Assembly (NCBI RefSeq): GCF_004005845.1
Contig: NZ_SADE01000002.1
Location: 434,421-498,420 of the forward strand
Length of the DNA stretch: 64,000 nt
DNA from: Hwanghaeella grinnelliae
GTDB lineage: Bacteria > Pseudomonadota > Alphaproteobacteria > UBA8366 > Aestuariispiraceae
Reading direction: 5' to 3'
A program made the position numbers and the translations under genes. This document shows positions 8,729-16,998 of the stretch, piece after piece. The notes under the pieces were generated by a model. The model saw nothing but the letters and a program-made list of their open reading frames with translations. It searched no databases and was not told the origin of the DNA. Numbering within the stretch: the first letter of the stretch is position 1; every line of letters begins with the position of its first letter.

Positions 8729-10081
8729 GTGCCAATCAAACCGACAAAAGGCCTGGTGATCGCCGCGCCGTCCAGCGGATCGGGCAAGACCTTGGTCACG
8801 CTTGGCCTGTTGCGGGCGCTGACCCGGCAAGGCGTCGCGGCCCGCGGGATCAAGACCGGACCGGACTATATCGACCCGGCCTTCCACCGTGCCGCGACCG
8901 GCAAACCCTGTTTCAACCTGGACCCCTGGGCGATGCCGCCCGACCGGTTGCGCGCCCTTGCCGATCAAGCCGGGGCCGGGGCGGATATCACCATCGCCGA
9001 AGGGGTCATGGGCCTGTTCGACGGGGCCGCCGACGGCCGTGGATCGACCGCCGACCTGGCCGCAGCGCTGGGCTGGCCCGTCATCCTGGTGCTGGACGTG
9101 ATGGGTCAATCCACGTCAGCCGCCGCGATTGTCGAAGGTTTCCGCCGGTTCCGGCCCGGCCTGTCCATCGCCGGCGTGATCCTCAACCGCACCGGCAGCG
9201 ACCGTCATGCGAGCATGATCGCCGACGCCGTCGCGACCCTGCATGCCCCGCCGGCGATCCTGGGGGCGATCCCCCGCGACGAATTCATTTCGGTTCCGTC
9301 CCGCCATCTGGGATTGGTTCAGGCCGAAGAACACCAAGACCTGGACGCATTGCTTGAACGCGCCGCCGATCTTGTTGAGAAACATGTGAATTTGGACCTG
9401 CTGCGATCCCTTGGGGAACAGGCGGCAGCATCCGGCGCAAGCCCCCGCGCCGCGCCCCAAACGGCGAACGGGCCGGGATTGCCTGTTTTGGGGCAGCATA
9501 TCGCCATCGCCAGGGATCGGGCTTTTGCATTTTGTTACGATACCGTGCCCCTGGCCTGGCAGGCGCAGGGCGCTTCGGTCTCTTTCTTCTCTCCGTTGGC
9601 GGATGAAGCACCTTCATCGGACGCGGACGCGGTCTATCTGCCGGGTGGCTATCCGGAATTGCATGCCGGGCGTCTAGCCGGAAATTCGTTTTTTCTGAAT
9701 GGGTTAAGAGACTGCGCCGCGACGGGAAAGCCGGTTTTCGGGGAATGCGGCGGCTATATGGTCCTGGGCGAGGCCTTGATCGACGCGGACGGCGCCAGCC
9801 ACCCCATGGCGGGCCTGTTGCCGTTGACCACCAGCTTCGCGGCGCGCAAACGGCATCTGGGCTATCGCCGCGCCCAAACCTTGAGCCCCACGATTCTGGG
9901 CCCGGCCGGCAGCGGTTTCGCCGCGCATGAATTTCACTACGCCACCGTGATCGCCGAGGGGCCGGGCGACCCGCTTTTCGCCGTGACCGACGCACGGCGC
10001 GAAAACCCTGCGAATACGGGCCTTGTTCGCGGATCGGTTGCCGGGTCCTTCCTGCACCTGATAGACCGGGCCTGCACCTGA
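8729..10081 (+). CDS. cobB: Cobyrinate a,c-diamide synthase (3' end altered by a 20-bp duplication)
   Basis: A 450-residue ATP- and glutamine-dependent amidase that amidates the a and c side chains of (cobalt-)cobyrinic acid (CobB/CbiA). The N-terminal P-loop APSSGSGKT and GIKTGPDYIDP lie in the synthetase half. The C-terminal class I glutaminase half carries the nucleophile in GECGGYMVLG and the His in AHEFHYAT. Translation starts at a GTG (8729) 10 nt after cobA. The last codons are encoded by a tandem 20-bp duplication. Without it the frame would end APKGTS with a TGA overlapping the next ATG, so the present C-terminal ACT is a recent frame-shifted replacement. The catalytic residues are unaffected. 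Confidence 0.93.
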   Translation: MPIKPTKGLVIAAPSSGSGKTLVTLGLLRALTRQGVAARGIKTGPDYIDPAFHRAATGKPCFNLDPWAMPPDRLRALADQAGAGADITIAEGVMGLFDGAADGRGSTADLAAALGWPVILVLDVMGQSTSAAAIVEGFRRFRPGLSIAGVILNRTGSDRHASMIADAVATLHAPPAILGAIPRDEFISVPSRHLGLVQAEEHQDLDALLERAADLVEKHVNLDLLRSLGEQAAASGASPRAAPQTANGPGLPVLGQHIAIARDRAFAFCYDTVPLAWQAQGASVSFFSPLADEAPSSDADAVYLPGGYPELHAGRLAGNSFFLNGLRDCAATGKPVFGECGGYMVLGEALIDADGASHPMAGLLPLTTSFAARKRHLGYRRAQTLSPTILGPAGSGFAAHEFHYATVIAEGPGDPLFAVTDARRENPANTGLVRGSVAGSFLHLIDRACT

Positions 10082-10090
10082 TAGACCGGG
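10051..10090 (+). repeat. 20-bp perfect tandem duplication at the cobB 3' end
   Basis: CCTGCACCTGATAGACCGGG occurs twice head-to-tail (10051-10070 and 10071-10090). The unit is not a multiple of three, so it shifts the cobB frame and ends it at TGA inside the second copy. Removing one copy would restore a cobB stop overlapping the ycgN start as ATGA. Confidence 0.95.
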
Positions 10091-10106
10091 CGCCCAAAGG
10101 AACATC

Positions 10107-10676
10107 ATGACCACGAATGCCGCGCCTTTCTGGAAGACCAAGACCCTGGCCGAAATGGACAATTCGGAATGGGAAAGCCTGTGCGACGGCTGCGGCCAAT
10201 GCTGCCTGCACAAGCTGGAAGACAGCGATACCGGTGCGGTCGCCGTCACCGACGTCGCCTGTGCGTTCCTGGACATAGAGAAGTGCCGTTGCATCGACTA
10301 TGCGAACCGGGCGGTGAACGTGCCCGATTGCGTCGCCCTGTCGGTCGCCAATGTCGGCAGCCTGCACTGGATGCCAGAAACCTGCGCCTATCGCGTGCTA
10401 TCCGAGGGCAAGGACCTTGCGGACTGGCACCCATTGATCACCGGCGATCCGGACAGCGTCCACCGGGCCGGCATATCCGTGCGGGGCAGGGCCGTCTCGG
10501 AATTATCCGTCAGCGATCTTGAAGACCACGTCACCGGATGGCTGAATGCCAATCGGGCGACCTTGGAATGGCGCCAGAAAGAAGCACGCCGGCAAAGCGC
10601 CTCAGGGGCGGATAAGCCCAAAAGCAACCGCAAGCCGGCCCGAAACAAACCGGCCCAGAAGAGGAAACATCGATGA
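10107..10676 (+). CDS. YcgN-family (UPF0260) cysteine-cluster protein
   Basis: A 189-residue protein of the YcgN/YkgJ-type cysteine-cluster family, thought to bind zinc or iron. The cluster is seen as CDGCGQCCLHK near the N-terminus, with further cysteines at CAF, KCRCIDY, PDC and TCAY. The exact function of the family is unknown. The last 30 or so residues are a Lys/Arg/Gln-rich tail that looks disordered and may bind nucleic acid. It is preceded by CAAAGG as Shine-Dalgarno and its stop overlaps the next ATG as ATGA (10673-10676), so it is translationally coupled to the dapA-like gene. Confidence 0.88.
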   Translation: MTTNAAPFWKTKTLAEMDNSEWESLCDGCGQCCLHKLEDSDTGAVAVTDVACAFLDIEKCRCIDYANRAVNVPDCVALSVANVGSLHWMPETCAYRVLSEGKDLADWHPLITGDPDSVHRAGISVRGRAVSELSVSDLEDHVTGWLNANRATLEWRQKEARRQSASGADKPKSNRKPARNKPAQKRKHR

Positions 10677-11608
10677 CCGCTGCCACCCCCGACCGCTTTC
10701 GCGGTGTCCTGGTTCCCGCCTCCACGCCGTTCAAAGCGGACCTGACGCCGGATTCGGCCCGGTTCAACCGGTTTTGCGCCTGGCTGTTGGACGAAGGCGC
10801 TGATGGTCTCGCCATTTTCGGCACGACCAGCGAAGCGAATTCCGTCGGCATGAAAGACCGGATGCGGATGACCGAGGGCCTGGTGGAAAGCGGCGTTCCG
10901 GCGGCCAAGCTGTTGCCGGGTACGGGGACCTGCGCCCTTGCCGACAGCGTGGAATTGACGCGGCACGCGGTGGAACTGGGCTGTGGCGGCGTGCTGGTCC
11001 TGCCGCCCTTCTATTACAAGAATGCCAGCGAGGACGGGCTGTACGCCAGCTTCGCCGAGATCATCGAGCGCGTCGGCGACAGTCGATTGCAGCTGTATCT
11101 GTATCATTTCCCGCAGATGGCCGGTGTCGGCATTCCCATGGGCGTCATCGATCGGCTGTTGAAGGCCTATCCGCAGACCGTTGCGGGCCTGAAGGACAGT
11201 TCCGGCGATTGGTCGAACACGGAAGCCGTCATCAAGAACTTCCCCAGCCTGCACACCTTCCCCAGTTCCGAATCCCGCGCCGTCGATGCGCTGAAGATCG
11301 GTGGGGCGGGCTGCATCAGCGCCAGCGCCAATATCAATGTGCGCGCCATCCGCGCCTTGATCGATGTCTGGGACAAGCCGGAGGCCGACGCATTGAACGC
11401 CAAGGTTTCCGCCATCCGCACCATCATGGAAGGCTATCCGATCATCGCAGCCGTCAAGGCGGTGCTGGCGGCGTTCAGCGGCGACCAGGAATGGAACCGG
11501 GTATCGCCGCCACTGACCAGCCTTCCCGCTGAAAAGCAGGCCGCCCTGGTCGCGGCGTTGAAAGCGGAAGACTTTTCGCTCTCCATGCCGGTATCCGAAG
11601 CCGCCTGA
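10673..11608 (+). CDS. DapA/NanA-superfamily aldolase (dihydrodipicolinate synthase family)
   Basis: A 311-residue class I aldolase of the DHDPS/N-acetylneuraminate lyase superfamily (TIM barrel). The Schiff-base lysine is Lys174 in VAGLKDSSGD, the catalytic Tyr is in LYLYHFP, and FGTTSEA corresponds to the GTTGE substrate loop. The change from GTTGES to GTTSEA and the position outside a lysine-synthesis context suggest a keto-acid aldolase or lyase rather than housekeeping DapA. The substrate cannot be told. It is coupled to ycgN by an ATGA overlap. Confidence 0.88.
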   Translation: MTAATPDRFRGVLVPASTPFKADLTPDSARFNRFCAWLLDEGADGLAIFGTTSEANSVGMKDRMRMTEGLVESGVPAAKLLPGTGTCALADSVELTRHAVELGCGGVLVLPPFYYKNASEDGLYASFAEIIERVGDSRLQLYLYHFPQMAGVGIPMGVIDRLLKAYPQTVAGLKDSSGDWSNTEAVIKNFPSLHTFPSSESRAVDALKIGGAGCISASANINVRAIRALIDVWDKPEADALNAKVSAIRTIMEGYPIIAAVKAVLAAFSGDQEWNRVSPPLTSLPAEKQAALVAALKAEDFSLSMPVSEAA

Positions 11609-11712
11609 GCGTTCTGCCGGGCCGGTTGAAGGACGCTTTCAAACCGTCCGTCCAAGCACAGTTGACGCGGATTGCACTCGCCATTCGGGGCTGAATCCGG
11701 CTAAGTCGGGGC

Positions 11713-12465
11713 ATGCGCTTCTTCCCCTCTTTCGCCGACCCCCTTGCCAGGCGGTTCGACAAGGTGCCACCGGATCAAGATCTGGCGGTGCGGGATGGCG
11801 ATTGCTTCATTCCGGTTGAAATTCGGCGAAATCCCAAGGCGCGGCGGATGACCCTACGGCTCGATTCGCACAACGACCAAGCGGTTTTAACCGTTCCGAC
11901 AGGAACCGGGATGCGCCGGATGCGCGCCTTCCTGGACGAACACACGACCTGGCTGGTCGAGTCGTTCCGCGCCTTGCCGCCCCGGATTCCCTTCCAGCAC
12001 GGTATCGACGTTCCGTTACTGGACGGTACCGTAACGATTTTTCACGATCCCACTCATCGCGGCAAATGCCGGGTCGAGGGCGATGTCCTGCTGGTTGGCG
12101 GCGATGGCCCGCATGTTCCGCGCCGGGTCCGTGACCATTTGAAGGCGGAGGCCCGCCGGGAAATCAGCGCACAGGTCGACATCCTGACCGAACGAGCCGG
12201 CCTGAAAGCCGGGCGAATCACCGTGCGGGACCAGGTCAGCCGCTGGGGCAGCTGCGCCGCAAACGGCAATCTATCCTTCAATTGGCGGCTGGTCTGCGCC
12301 AAAGCGGACATCCTGACCTATGTCGTCGCGCATGAGGTTGCGCATCTGCGCCATATGAACCATTCCCCCGCCTTCTGGTCCCTGACGGAGGAATTGGCCC
12401 CCGGTTCCCGCAAGGCTCGTGCCTGGCTGCGCGAACACGGCGCGGCGCTGCACCGAATCGGATAG
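11713..12465 (+). CDS. YgjP/DUF45-type zinc metallopeptidase
   Basis: A 250-residue protein of the YgjP/SprT-like M48-related family. The zinc site is HEVAH (His207, Glu208, His211) followed by HMNHSPAFW, and it is preceded by the family motif SRWGSCAANGNLSFNWRL (the RWGSC box). The N-terminal part contains RRNPKARRMTLRL, typical of the family. It is cytosolic by lack of a signal peptide. The biological substrate is unknown. Its 3' end meets or overlaps the following Bcr/CflA transporter. Confidence 0.9.
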   Translation: MRFFPSFADPLARRFDKVPPDQDLAVRDGDCFIPVEIRRNPKARRMTLRLDSHNDQAVLTVPTGTGMRRMRAFLDEHTTWLVESFRALPPRIPFQHGIDVPLLDGTVTIFHDPTHRGKCRVEGDVLLVGGDGPHVPRRVRDHLKAEARREISAQVDILTERAGLKAGRITVRDQVSRWGSCAANGNLSFNWRLVCAKADILTYVVAHEVAHLRHMNHSPAFWSLTEELAPGSRKARAWLREHGAALHRIG

Positions 12466-12469
12466 CCGC

Positions 12470-13693
12470 TTGGTCGCCAAACAATCCTCCCTGCATCTCA
12501 CCGGCAAATGGTTGATCGCCCTGTTGACCACCTTGGTCGCGATCGGCCCGATGACGATTTCCTTCTACGTCCCCTCGATGCCGGCGATCGCCGAAAGTCT
12601 GCAAGCGCCGATCGGCGCGGTTCAGGCGACGATGACGACCTATCTGATCGGATTCGCCCTGGCGCAGCTGATCTATGGGCCCTTGTCCGACCGGTTCGGG
12701 CGCCGGCCGGTCCTGACCGTCGGGTTGCTGATTTATCTGGCCGCCAGCGTGCTTTGCGCCTTCGCCACCAGTGTCGAACAATTGCAGGGCATGCGCATGC
12801 TGCAAGGGTTCGGCGCCTGCTGCGGACCGATTTTGGGGCGCGCCATCGTGCGCGACCTGTTTGACGGCGTCGCCATGGCAAGGGCCTTCGCCATCATAGG
12901 GGCAGCGGTCGCCGTTGGGCCCGCCGTCGCGCCGATGATGGGCGGTCTGGTGCAGGAAGCCTTCGGCTGGCCGGCGAATTTCCTGGCCGTCGCGATCCTC
13001 GGTTCCGCCGTCCTGCTGTTGGTGTTGGTCTTCCTGGGGGAGAGCAATACCAACCTGAACCTGGACGCGGCGCGGCCGCGCGCCGTGCTACGGAACTATT
13101 TCTCGCTGGTCACCAACCGGACATTCATGGGCTATGTTCTGGTCAACGCGCTGATCTTTTCCGGCGTCTTCGCCTATCACGTCAGTTCCGCCTTTCTGTT
13201 CATCGCGGAACTGGGTCTGCGGCCGTCGCAATTCGCGCTGATCGCCCTGGTGACCGTTCCGGCCTATGTATCCGGCAATTTTCTGAGCAACCGGCTGCGC
13301 ATGCGCGGCATGAAAGGCCGGCAATTGATCGGCATCGGCGTGACCTGCACGCTGGCCGGCGCGGCTTTGCTTGGCATACTGGCGGACGATTTGTCCCTGA
13401 TCCGCGTGCTGGGGCCGATGATGCTTTATTTCTTCGGCTTCGGCATGGTCCTGCCGCAGGGGATCGCCGGCGCCTTGCAACCCTTCCCACGGATCGCCGG
13501 CAGCGCATCGGCCAGCATGGGCTGTATCCAGATGTTCAGCGGGGCGGTGTCCAGCGTCATCGCCGCCGGGCTCTATCACGGGGATGGCGCCCATGCGCTG
13601 GGCTGGGTCCTGTTGACTGTGACGGTGGCCGCCGGACTGATATTTTTCACCATGGTGCCGGTCGAAGCGGACCCCAAAGAACAGCATCACTGA
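12470..13693 (+). CDS. Bcr/CflA-family MFS drug exporter
   Basis: A 12-helix major facilitator of the Bcr/CflA subfamily, which expels drugs such as bicyclomycin or chloramphenicol by proton antiport. Visible hallmarks are DPMTIS-type helix 1 (GPMTISFYVPSMPAIAESL), the loop GPLSDRFGRRPVL between helices 2 and 3, and RAIVRDLFDG in helix 4. I chose a TTG at 12470, just after the upstream stop, for a 407-residue protein; a GTG at 12419 would overlap the protease gene by 47 nt and add 17 residues unlike the family. The substrate is not predictable. Confidence 0.87.
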   Translation: MVAKQSSLHLTGKWLIALLTTLVAIGPMTISFYVPSMPAIAESLQAPIGAVQATMTTYLIGFALAQLIYGPLSDRFGRRPVLTVGLLIYLAASVLCAFATSVEQLQGMRMLQGFGACCGPILGRAIVRDLFDGVAMARAFAIIGAAVAVGPAVAPMMGGLVQEAFGWPANFLAVAILGSAVLLLVLVFLGESNTNLNLDAARPRAVLRNYFSLVTNRTFMGYVLVNALIFSGVFAYHVSSAFLFIAELGLRPSQFALIALVTVPAYVSGNFLSNRLRMRGMKGRQLIGIGVTCTLAGAALLGILADDLSLIRVLGPMMLYFFGFGMVLPQGIAGALQPFPRIAGSASASMGCIQMFSGAVSSVIAAGLYHGDGAHALGWVLLTVTVAAGLIFFTMVPVEADPKEQHH

Positions 13694-13833
13694 GGCCCTG
13701 CGACCTCGACGCCTCAAACCTGCGCGTCAAAAAGGTTAACAAATTTTAATAAATTTTTCTGAGTGTGCGGCTCATCACATCGGATAGGCCGACTCCTTCC
13801 TATCGTGGGCACCAGAAGAGAAGGAGATTGGTC

Positions 13834-13998
13834 ATGCAAATGAGGGGTATGCAGGTCATGGACGTCCAGGAAACGGGGGTCCTTGGAACGGTCCGAAATC
13901 TTCTGATTGGCGCTTTTGCCGGTGTTTTCACAGGTATCCTGGCGTTCTGTTCGGAAGCCGTCTTCGGATATGCGGACATCTTGGCCACACTGTTCTAG
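13834..13998 (+). CDS. Small single-helix membrane protein
   Basis: A 54-residue ORF starting at ATG 13834 with a strong AAGGAG 8 nt upstream. Residues 1-15 are polar (MQMRGMQVMDVQETG). The rest forms one glycine/alanine-rich hydrophobic stretch, LLIGAFAGVFTGILAF, followed by a short acidic end. It is predicted to be an inner-membrane peptide of unknown function. No family recognised. The quality of the ribosome binding site is the main support. Confidence 0.55.
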   Translation: MQMRGMQVMDVQETGVLGTVRNLLIGAFAGVFTGILAFCSEAVFGYADILATLF

Positions 13999-14039
13999 GG
14001 CAACCCTGTTTCGATCCGGTCGTTACCTCAGTAGCGGAT

Positions 14040-14283
14040 CTGTTTGGATGGTGTTGCACCGCTGAGGCCGCCTTTCCGGAAACGGTTGGGTTGGTCGCCT
14101 GCGGGGTAGGGGAATCGCCGGAGAAACCTCGACGACACTTGGATACGGCTTGCCGGCAAAAAAGGGGCGGGAGCTCTTTTCGGCAATACGTTAACATCGA
14201 TGGTGGTTCCCTCCCAATCAGAAGGGAGGTACCGAACCCACGGGCGGAGAAGCCGTCTCAGCGGTGCAACACCATCCAAACAG
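14040..14283. repeat. 244-bp element bounded by 27-bp perfect inverted repeats
   Basis: The left arm 14040-14066 begins CTGTTTGGATGGTG and ends CACCGCTGAG; its exact reverse complement lies at 14257-14283. Between them are an imperfect pairing of TTGCCG (14150-14155) with CGGCAA (14181-14186) and a hairpin CCTCCC/GGGAGG (14210-14215 and 14224-14229). It could be a non-autonomous miniature transposon (MITE) or a long-stem structured RNA. No transposase and no clear target-site duplication are seen. Confidence 0.8.
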
Positions 14284-14360
14284 AACGACCCGACGTACAA
14301 AGTCCTGAGACGCACAGTTTCCAGAGACGCACTGACCCCAGAACAGACCTCCCCTGGTCG

Positions 14361-14416
14361 CTCCGTCCGTATGGGCAAGCAAGGTTGAAAAGACCACACC
14401 GCCCAGACGGACGGAG
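14361..14416. terminator. Long hairpin just after cobM
   Basis: A 10-bp perfect stem, CTCCGTCCGT (14361-14370) with ACGGACGGAG (14407-14416), is extended inward by GGGC/GCCC. It begins 6 nt beyond the cobM stop on the minus strand. There is no U-run, so it is a possible factor-dependent terminator or a 3' stabiliser of the cob operon mRNA. Confidence 0.5.
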
Positions 14417-14422
14417 AACGCC

Positions 14423-15187
14423 TCACCCGGTCGCCGCGTCACGCAGAACGTGGCTGTGATCGGCGGCATAAAGGCGACTATCCTCAAAATCCGATTGTTC
14501 AAGCACCCGGCCCACAAGAATCAAAGCGGTTCGGGTGATGCCGGATTTCTTCACTTTTTCCCGGATATCGACCAACCGACCCTGGATGATCACCTGATCC
14601 GGCCAAGTAACGCGATAGGCCACGACGACAGGGCAATCCGCGCCATAAAGCGGCGTCAGCTCGCGCACGACCTTGGCCAGGTTGTTGACGGAAAGATGAA
14701 TTGCCAGGGTCGCGCCGCTTTTTCCCAGGGTCGTCAGATCCTCACCCTCGGGCATGGCCGACGCGCGCACCGCCGTGCGGGTCAGAATCACCGATTGCGC
14801 GATACCGGGCAGGGTAAATTCCGTCTTCAATTCCGCCGCTGCCGCCGCATAAGCGGAAACCCCCGGCGTGATATCGAAATCAATGCCCAATGCCTCCAAC
14901 CGGCGGATCTGTTCCGCGACCGCGCCATAAAGCGACGGGTCGCCGGAATGAACGCGGGCGACGTCCTGGCCCTTTTCATGAGCGGCGGCGATTTCCGCGA
15001 TGATCTCATCCAGATGCATCGGCGCGGTATCGATGACCCGTGCGCCTTCGGGCGCTTCCGCCACCACCGCTTCGGGAACGAGCGAGCCCGCATACAGGCA
15101 GACAGGACAGGATTGGATGAGTTTCAGCCCCCGCACCGTGATCAGGTCGGGTGCGCCGGGGCCGGCGCCGATGAAATGTACGGTCAT
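14423..15187 (-). CDS. cobM: Precorrin-4 / cobalt-precorrin-4 C11-methyltransferase
   Basis: A 254-residue SAM-dependent tetrapyrrole methylase (CobM/CbiF) that methylates C-11. The family signatures are FIGAGPGAPDLITVRG, YAGSLVPEAV, HSGDPSLYGAVAEQ, and the TPGVSAYAAAAA loop. It is the last gene of the minus-strand cob operon and starts inside the end of cbiG/cobJ (ATGA overlap at 15184-15187), so it is translationally coupled. In this gene set it probably works on cobalt-precorrin-4, giving cobalt-precorrin-5A for CbiG. Confidence 0.95.
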   Translation of the reverse strand: MTVHFIGAGPGAPDLITVRGLKLIQSCPVCLYAGSLVPEAVVAEAPEGARVIDTAPMHLDEIIAEIAAAHEKGQDVARVHSGDPSLYGAVAEQIRRLEALGIDFDITPGVSAYAAAAAELKTEFTLPGIAQSVILTRTAVRASAMPEGEDLTTLGKSGATLAIHLSVNNLAKVVRELTPLYGADCPVVVAYRVTWPDQVIIQGRLVDIREKVKKSGITRTALILVGRVLEQSDFEDSRLYAADHSHVLRDAATG

Positions 15188-16998
15188 CCCTGGACCTTTC
15201 CTATCTGTTGGGTGGTTTCGCTTTTTTGCGCATATCCGCGCGGGGTGTAGATCCGCGTCCCCTGCGGCAGGTCGAGAATCCGGCTTTCGGAATTGCCGAT
15301 GACGACCAGCGACAGCATGTCGACCGCTTCGGGTTCGAATTCGGCCAGGGTCGTGACCGTTACCTGCTCACCGGGCCTGCCGAGGTTCCGCGCGATGGCG
15401 ACCGGCGTCGTGTCAGGGCGTTCGCCGAGCAAGATGCCGCGCGCTTCGCCCAGCAGGGTCCGTCGGCGCAGGCTTTGCGGATTGTAAAAGGCGATGACGA
15501 AATCGCCCGCCGCAGCCGCCTGAAGCCGCCGGCGAATCACGTCGCGCGGGGTCAAAAGATCGGACAAGGAAATCAGGCAGAAATCATGCCCCATCGGCGC
15601 GCCCAAACGGGCAGCGGCGGCCTGGAAGGCTGAAATGCCGGGAACCACGGTGACGTTGACGCCCCGGATAGCCCGGTCCTCCGCGGCCTCGACCTGTTCG
15701 AAAACCAGGGTGGCCAAGGCGTAAATTCCGGGATCGCCGGAGCAGACGAGCGCAACGGTTCGCCCCTCGGCCGCGAGTGTGAGGGCCTTCAAGGCGCGGC
15801 CCGTCTCATCGCCCAGCGGCGAACGGTGCTGTTCCTTGCCGCCGATCAGATCGGCGCAAAGATCGAGATACAAATCGTACCCAACCACATCATCGGCATT
15901 TCGCAGCGCTGCGACCGCTTCCGGCGTGCGCCAGGGAAGTTGGCCCGGACCGATGCCGACGACAAAGAGGCGCCCGCCGGTCCGGCCCGCTTGGCCGTCG
16001 ACCCGGTCCTTGGCCTTTGCAATCGCGACGGTGACCCGGCCCAACCGGACCTTTGGCACCACCAGTTCCGCATCCGGGCCGGCCAAGGCCAAAGCGGCCC
16101 CTTCCGCCACGCCGTGACAGCCGGTTTCCTTGAAGACGATGTCCGACGGGTTGGCGAGGCGCGGCGCTTGCGCCTCCAAATCCGCGGCGGTCAGGAAACG
16201 CGGATCAAGGCCCAGACACTGGGCCGCGGCAAGCACCGCGGGCTCGTCCGCCTTGATATCGATCGACCCTGCGGCGGCGACCGAGGCCGTTGCCAGCCCG
16301 TTCTCGGTCAATACACGGCGCACCGCTTCGACGCCTTCTTCCGCGGGCACGCCGCGTTCCGCGCCGATCCCCACCGCCAGAACGGGCGGATGCAGGACAA
16401 GGGCGTCGGTTCCGTCTTTAACCACGCGGTCGGTCACCAAAACGCTTTCCACACCGGAGGCCGAGAAACGCGCCGGTTCCAGCCAGGAAACATCGCCAGC
16501 CTCGACCGTCAGCGCGACCGGGTCGCCGGCCAGCAGGGCGGCGGTCACCGGTTTCACACGGTCCGGATTGCCCAGCATCCAGCCTGGCGGCGGATCGTCC
16601 AGCGCCGGGCCGGTGCGCAGATCGCCCGCCGTCGTGATCGCCGCCTGTCCGCCGAGCGCAGCGGCAATCTGTTGCGCCAGCCTGTTCGCCCCGTGATGTC
16701 CGCCCAAAAGCGGCACCGCGCTGGACCCATCCTCAGCCAAGGCGACCACTGCCGGTTCCGCATGTTTATCGGCCAAGAGCGGCGCGACGAAGCGAATCAG
16801 AATTCCGGCGGCGCATACCCCCACGATCGGTGTTCCCTGCAGGAACAGATCGCGGATCAGCGCGCCGGTATCCTCGAAAGCTTGGTCCAAGTCCGTCACG
16901 CGGGCGGAGCGGCCGTACAGAACCGCGTCGGGCAGGGTTTTCTGCAGCTGCCGCGCGGTGCGTGCGCCTGCTTCGGTCAAGGCGATCAGAGCGGTCAT
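15184..16998 (-). CDS. cobJ: CbiG-CobJ/CbiH fusion: cobalt-precorrin-5A hydrolase plus (cobalt-)precorrin-3B C17-methyltransferase
   Basis: A 604-residue two-domain protein. The first part, about residues 1-345, is CbiG, seen in GVCAAGILIRFVAPLL, LGGHHGANRLA and the C-terminal GIGAERGVPAEE (CobE/CbiG-C). CbiG opens the delta-lactone of cobalt-precorrin-5A and releases acetaldehyde. The second part, from LFVVGIGPGQLPWRT near 345 onward, is a CobJ/CbiH methylase that performs ring contraction with C-17 methylation; YDLYLDL, CSGDPGIYALA and VPGISAFQAAAARLGAP are visible. Such fusions are known in this family. It overlaps cobI upstream and cobM downstream by ATGA each. CbiG marks the anaerobic pathway. 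Confidence 0.93.
   Translation of the reverse strand: MTALIALTEAGARTARQLQKTLPDAVLYGRSARVTDLDQAFEDTGALIRDLFLQGTPIVGVCAAGILIRFVAPLLADKHAEPAVVALAEDGSSAVPLLGGHHGANRLAQQIAAALGGQAAITTAGDLRTGPALDDPPPGWMLGNPDRVKPVTAALLAGDPVALTVEAGDVSWLEPARFSASGVESVLVTDRVVKDGTDALVLHPPVLAVGIGAERGVPAEEGVEAVRRVLTENGLATASVAAAGSIDIKADEPAVLAAAQCLGLDPRFLTAADLEAQAPRLANPSDIVFKETGCHGVAEGAALALAGPDAELVVPKVRLGRVTVAIAKAKDRVDGQAGRTGGRLFVVGIGPGQLPWRTPEAVAALRNADDVVGYDLYLDLCADLIGGKEQHRSPLGDETGRALKALTLAAEGRTVALVCSGDPGIYALATLVFEQVEAAEDRAIRGVNVTVVPGISAFQAAAARLGAPMGHDFCLISLSDLLTPRDVIRRRLQAAAAGDFVIAFYNPQSLRRRTLLGEARGILLGERPDTTPVAIARNLGRPGEQVTVTTLAEFEPEAVDMLSLVVIGNSESRILDLPQGTRIYTPRGYAQKSETTQQIGKVQG

Larger units (their letters stand above)
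13999..14422. other. Non-coding structured region between convergent genes
   Basis: These 424 nt between the small membrane ORF and the cobM stop hold no credible gene but are full of secondary structure. The 27-bp inverted repeats and the hairpins within and after them are listed separately. A 9-bp direct repeat GAGACGCAC occurs at 14307-14315 and 14324-14332. Confidence 0.7.
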
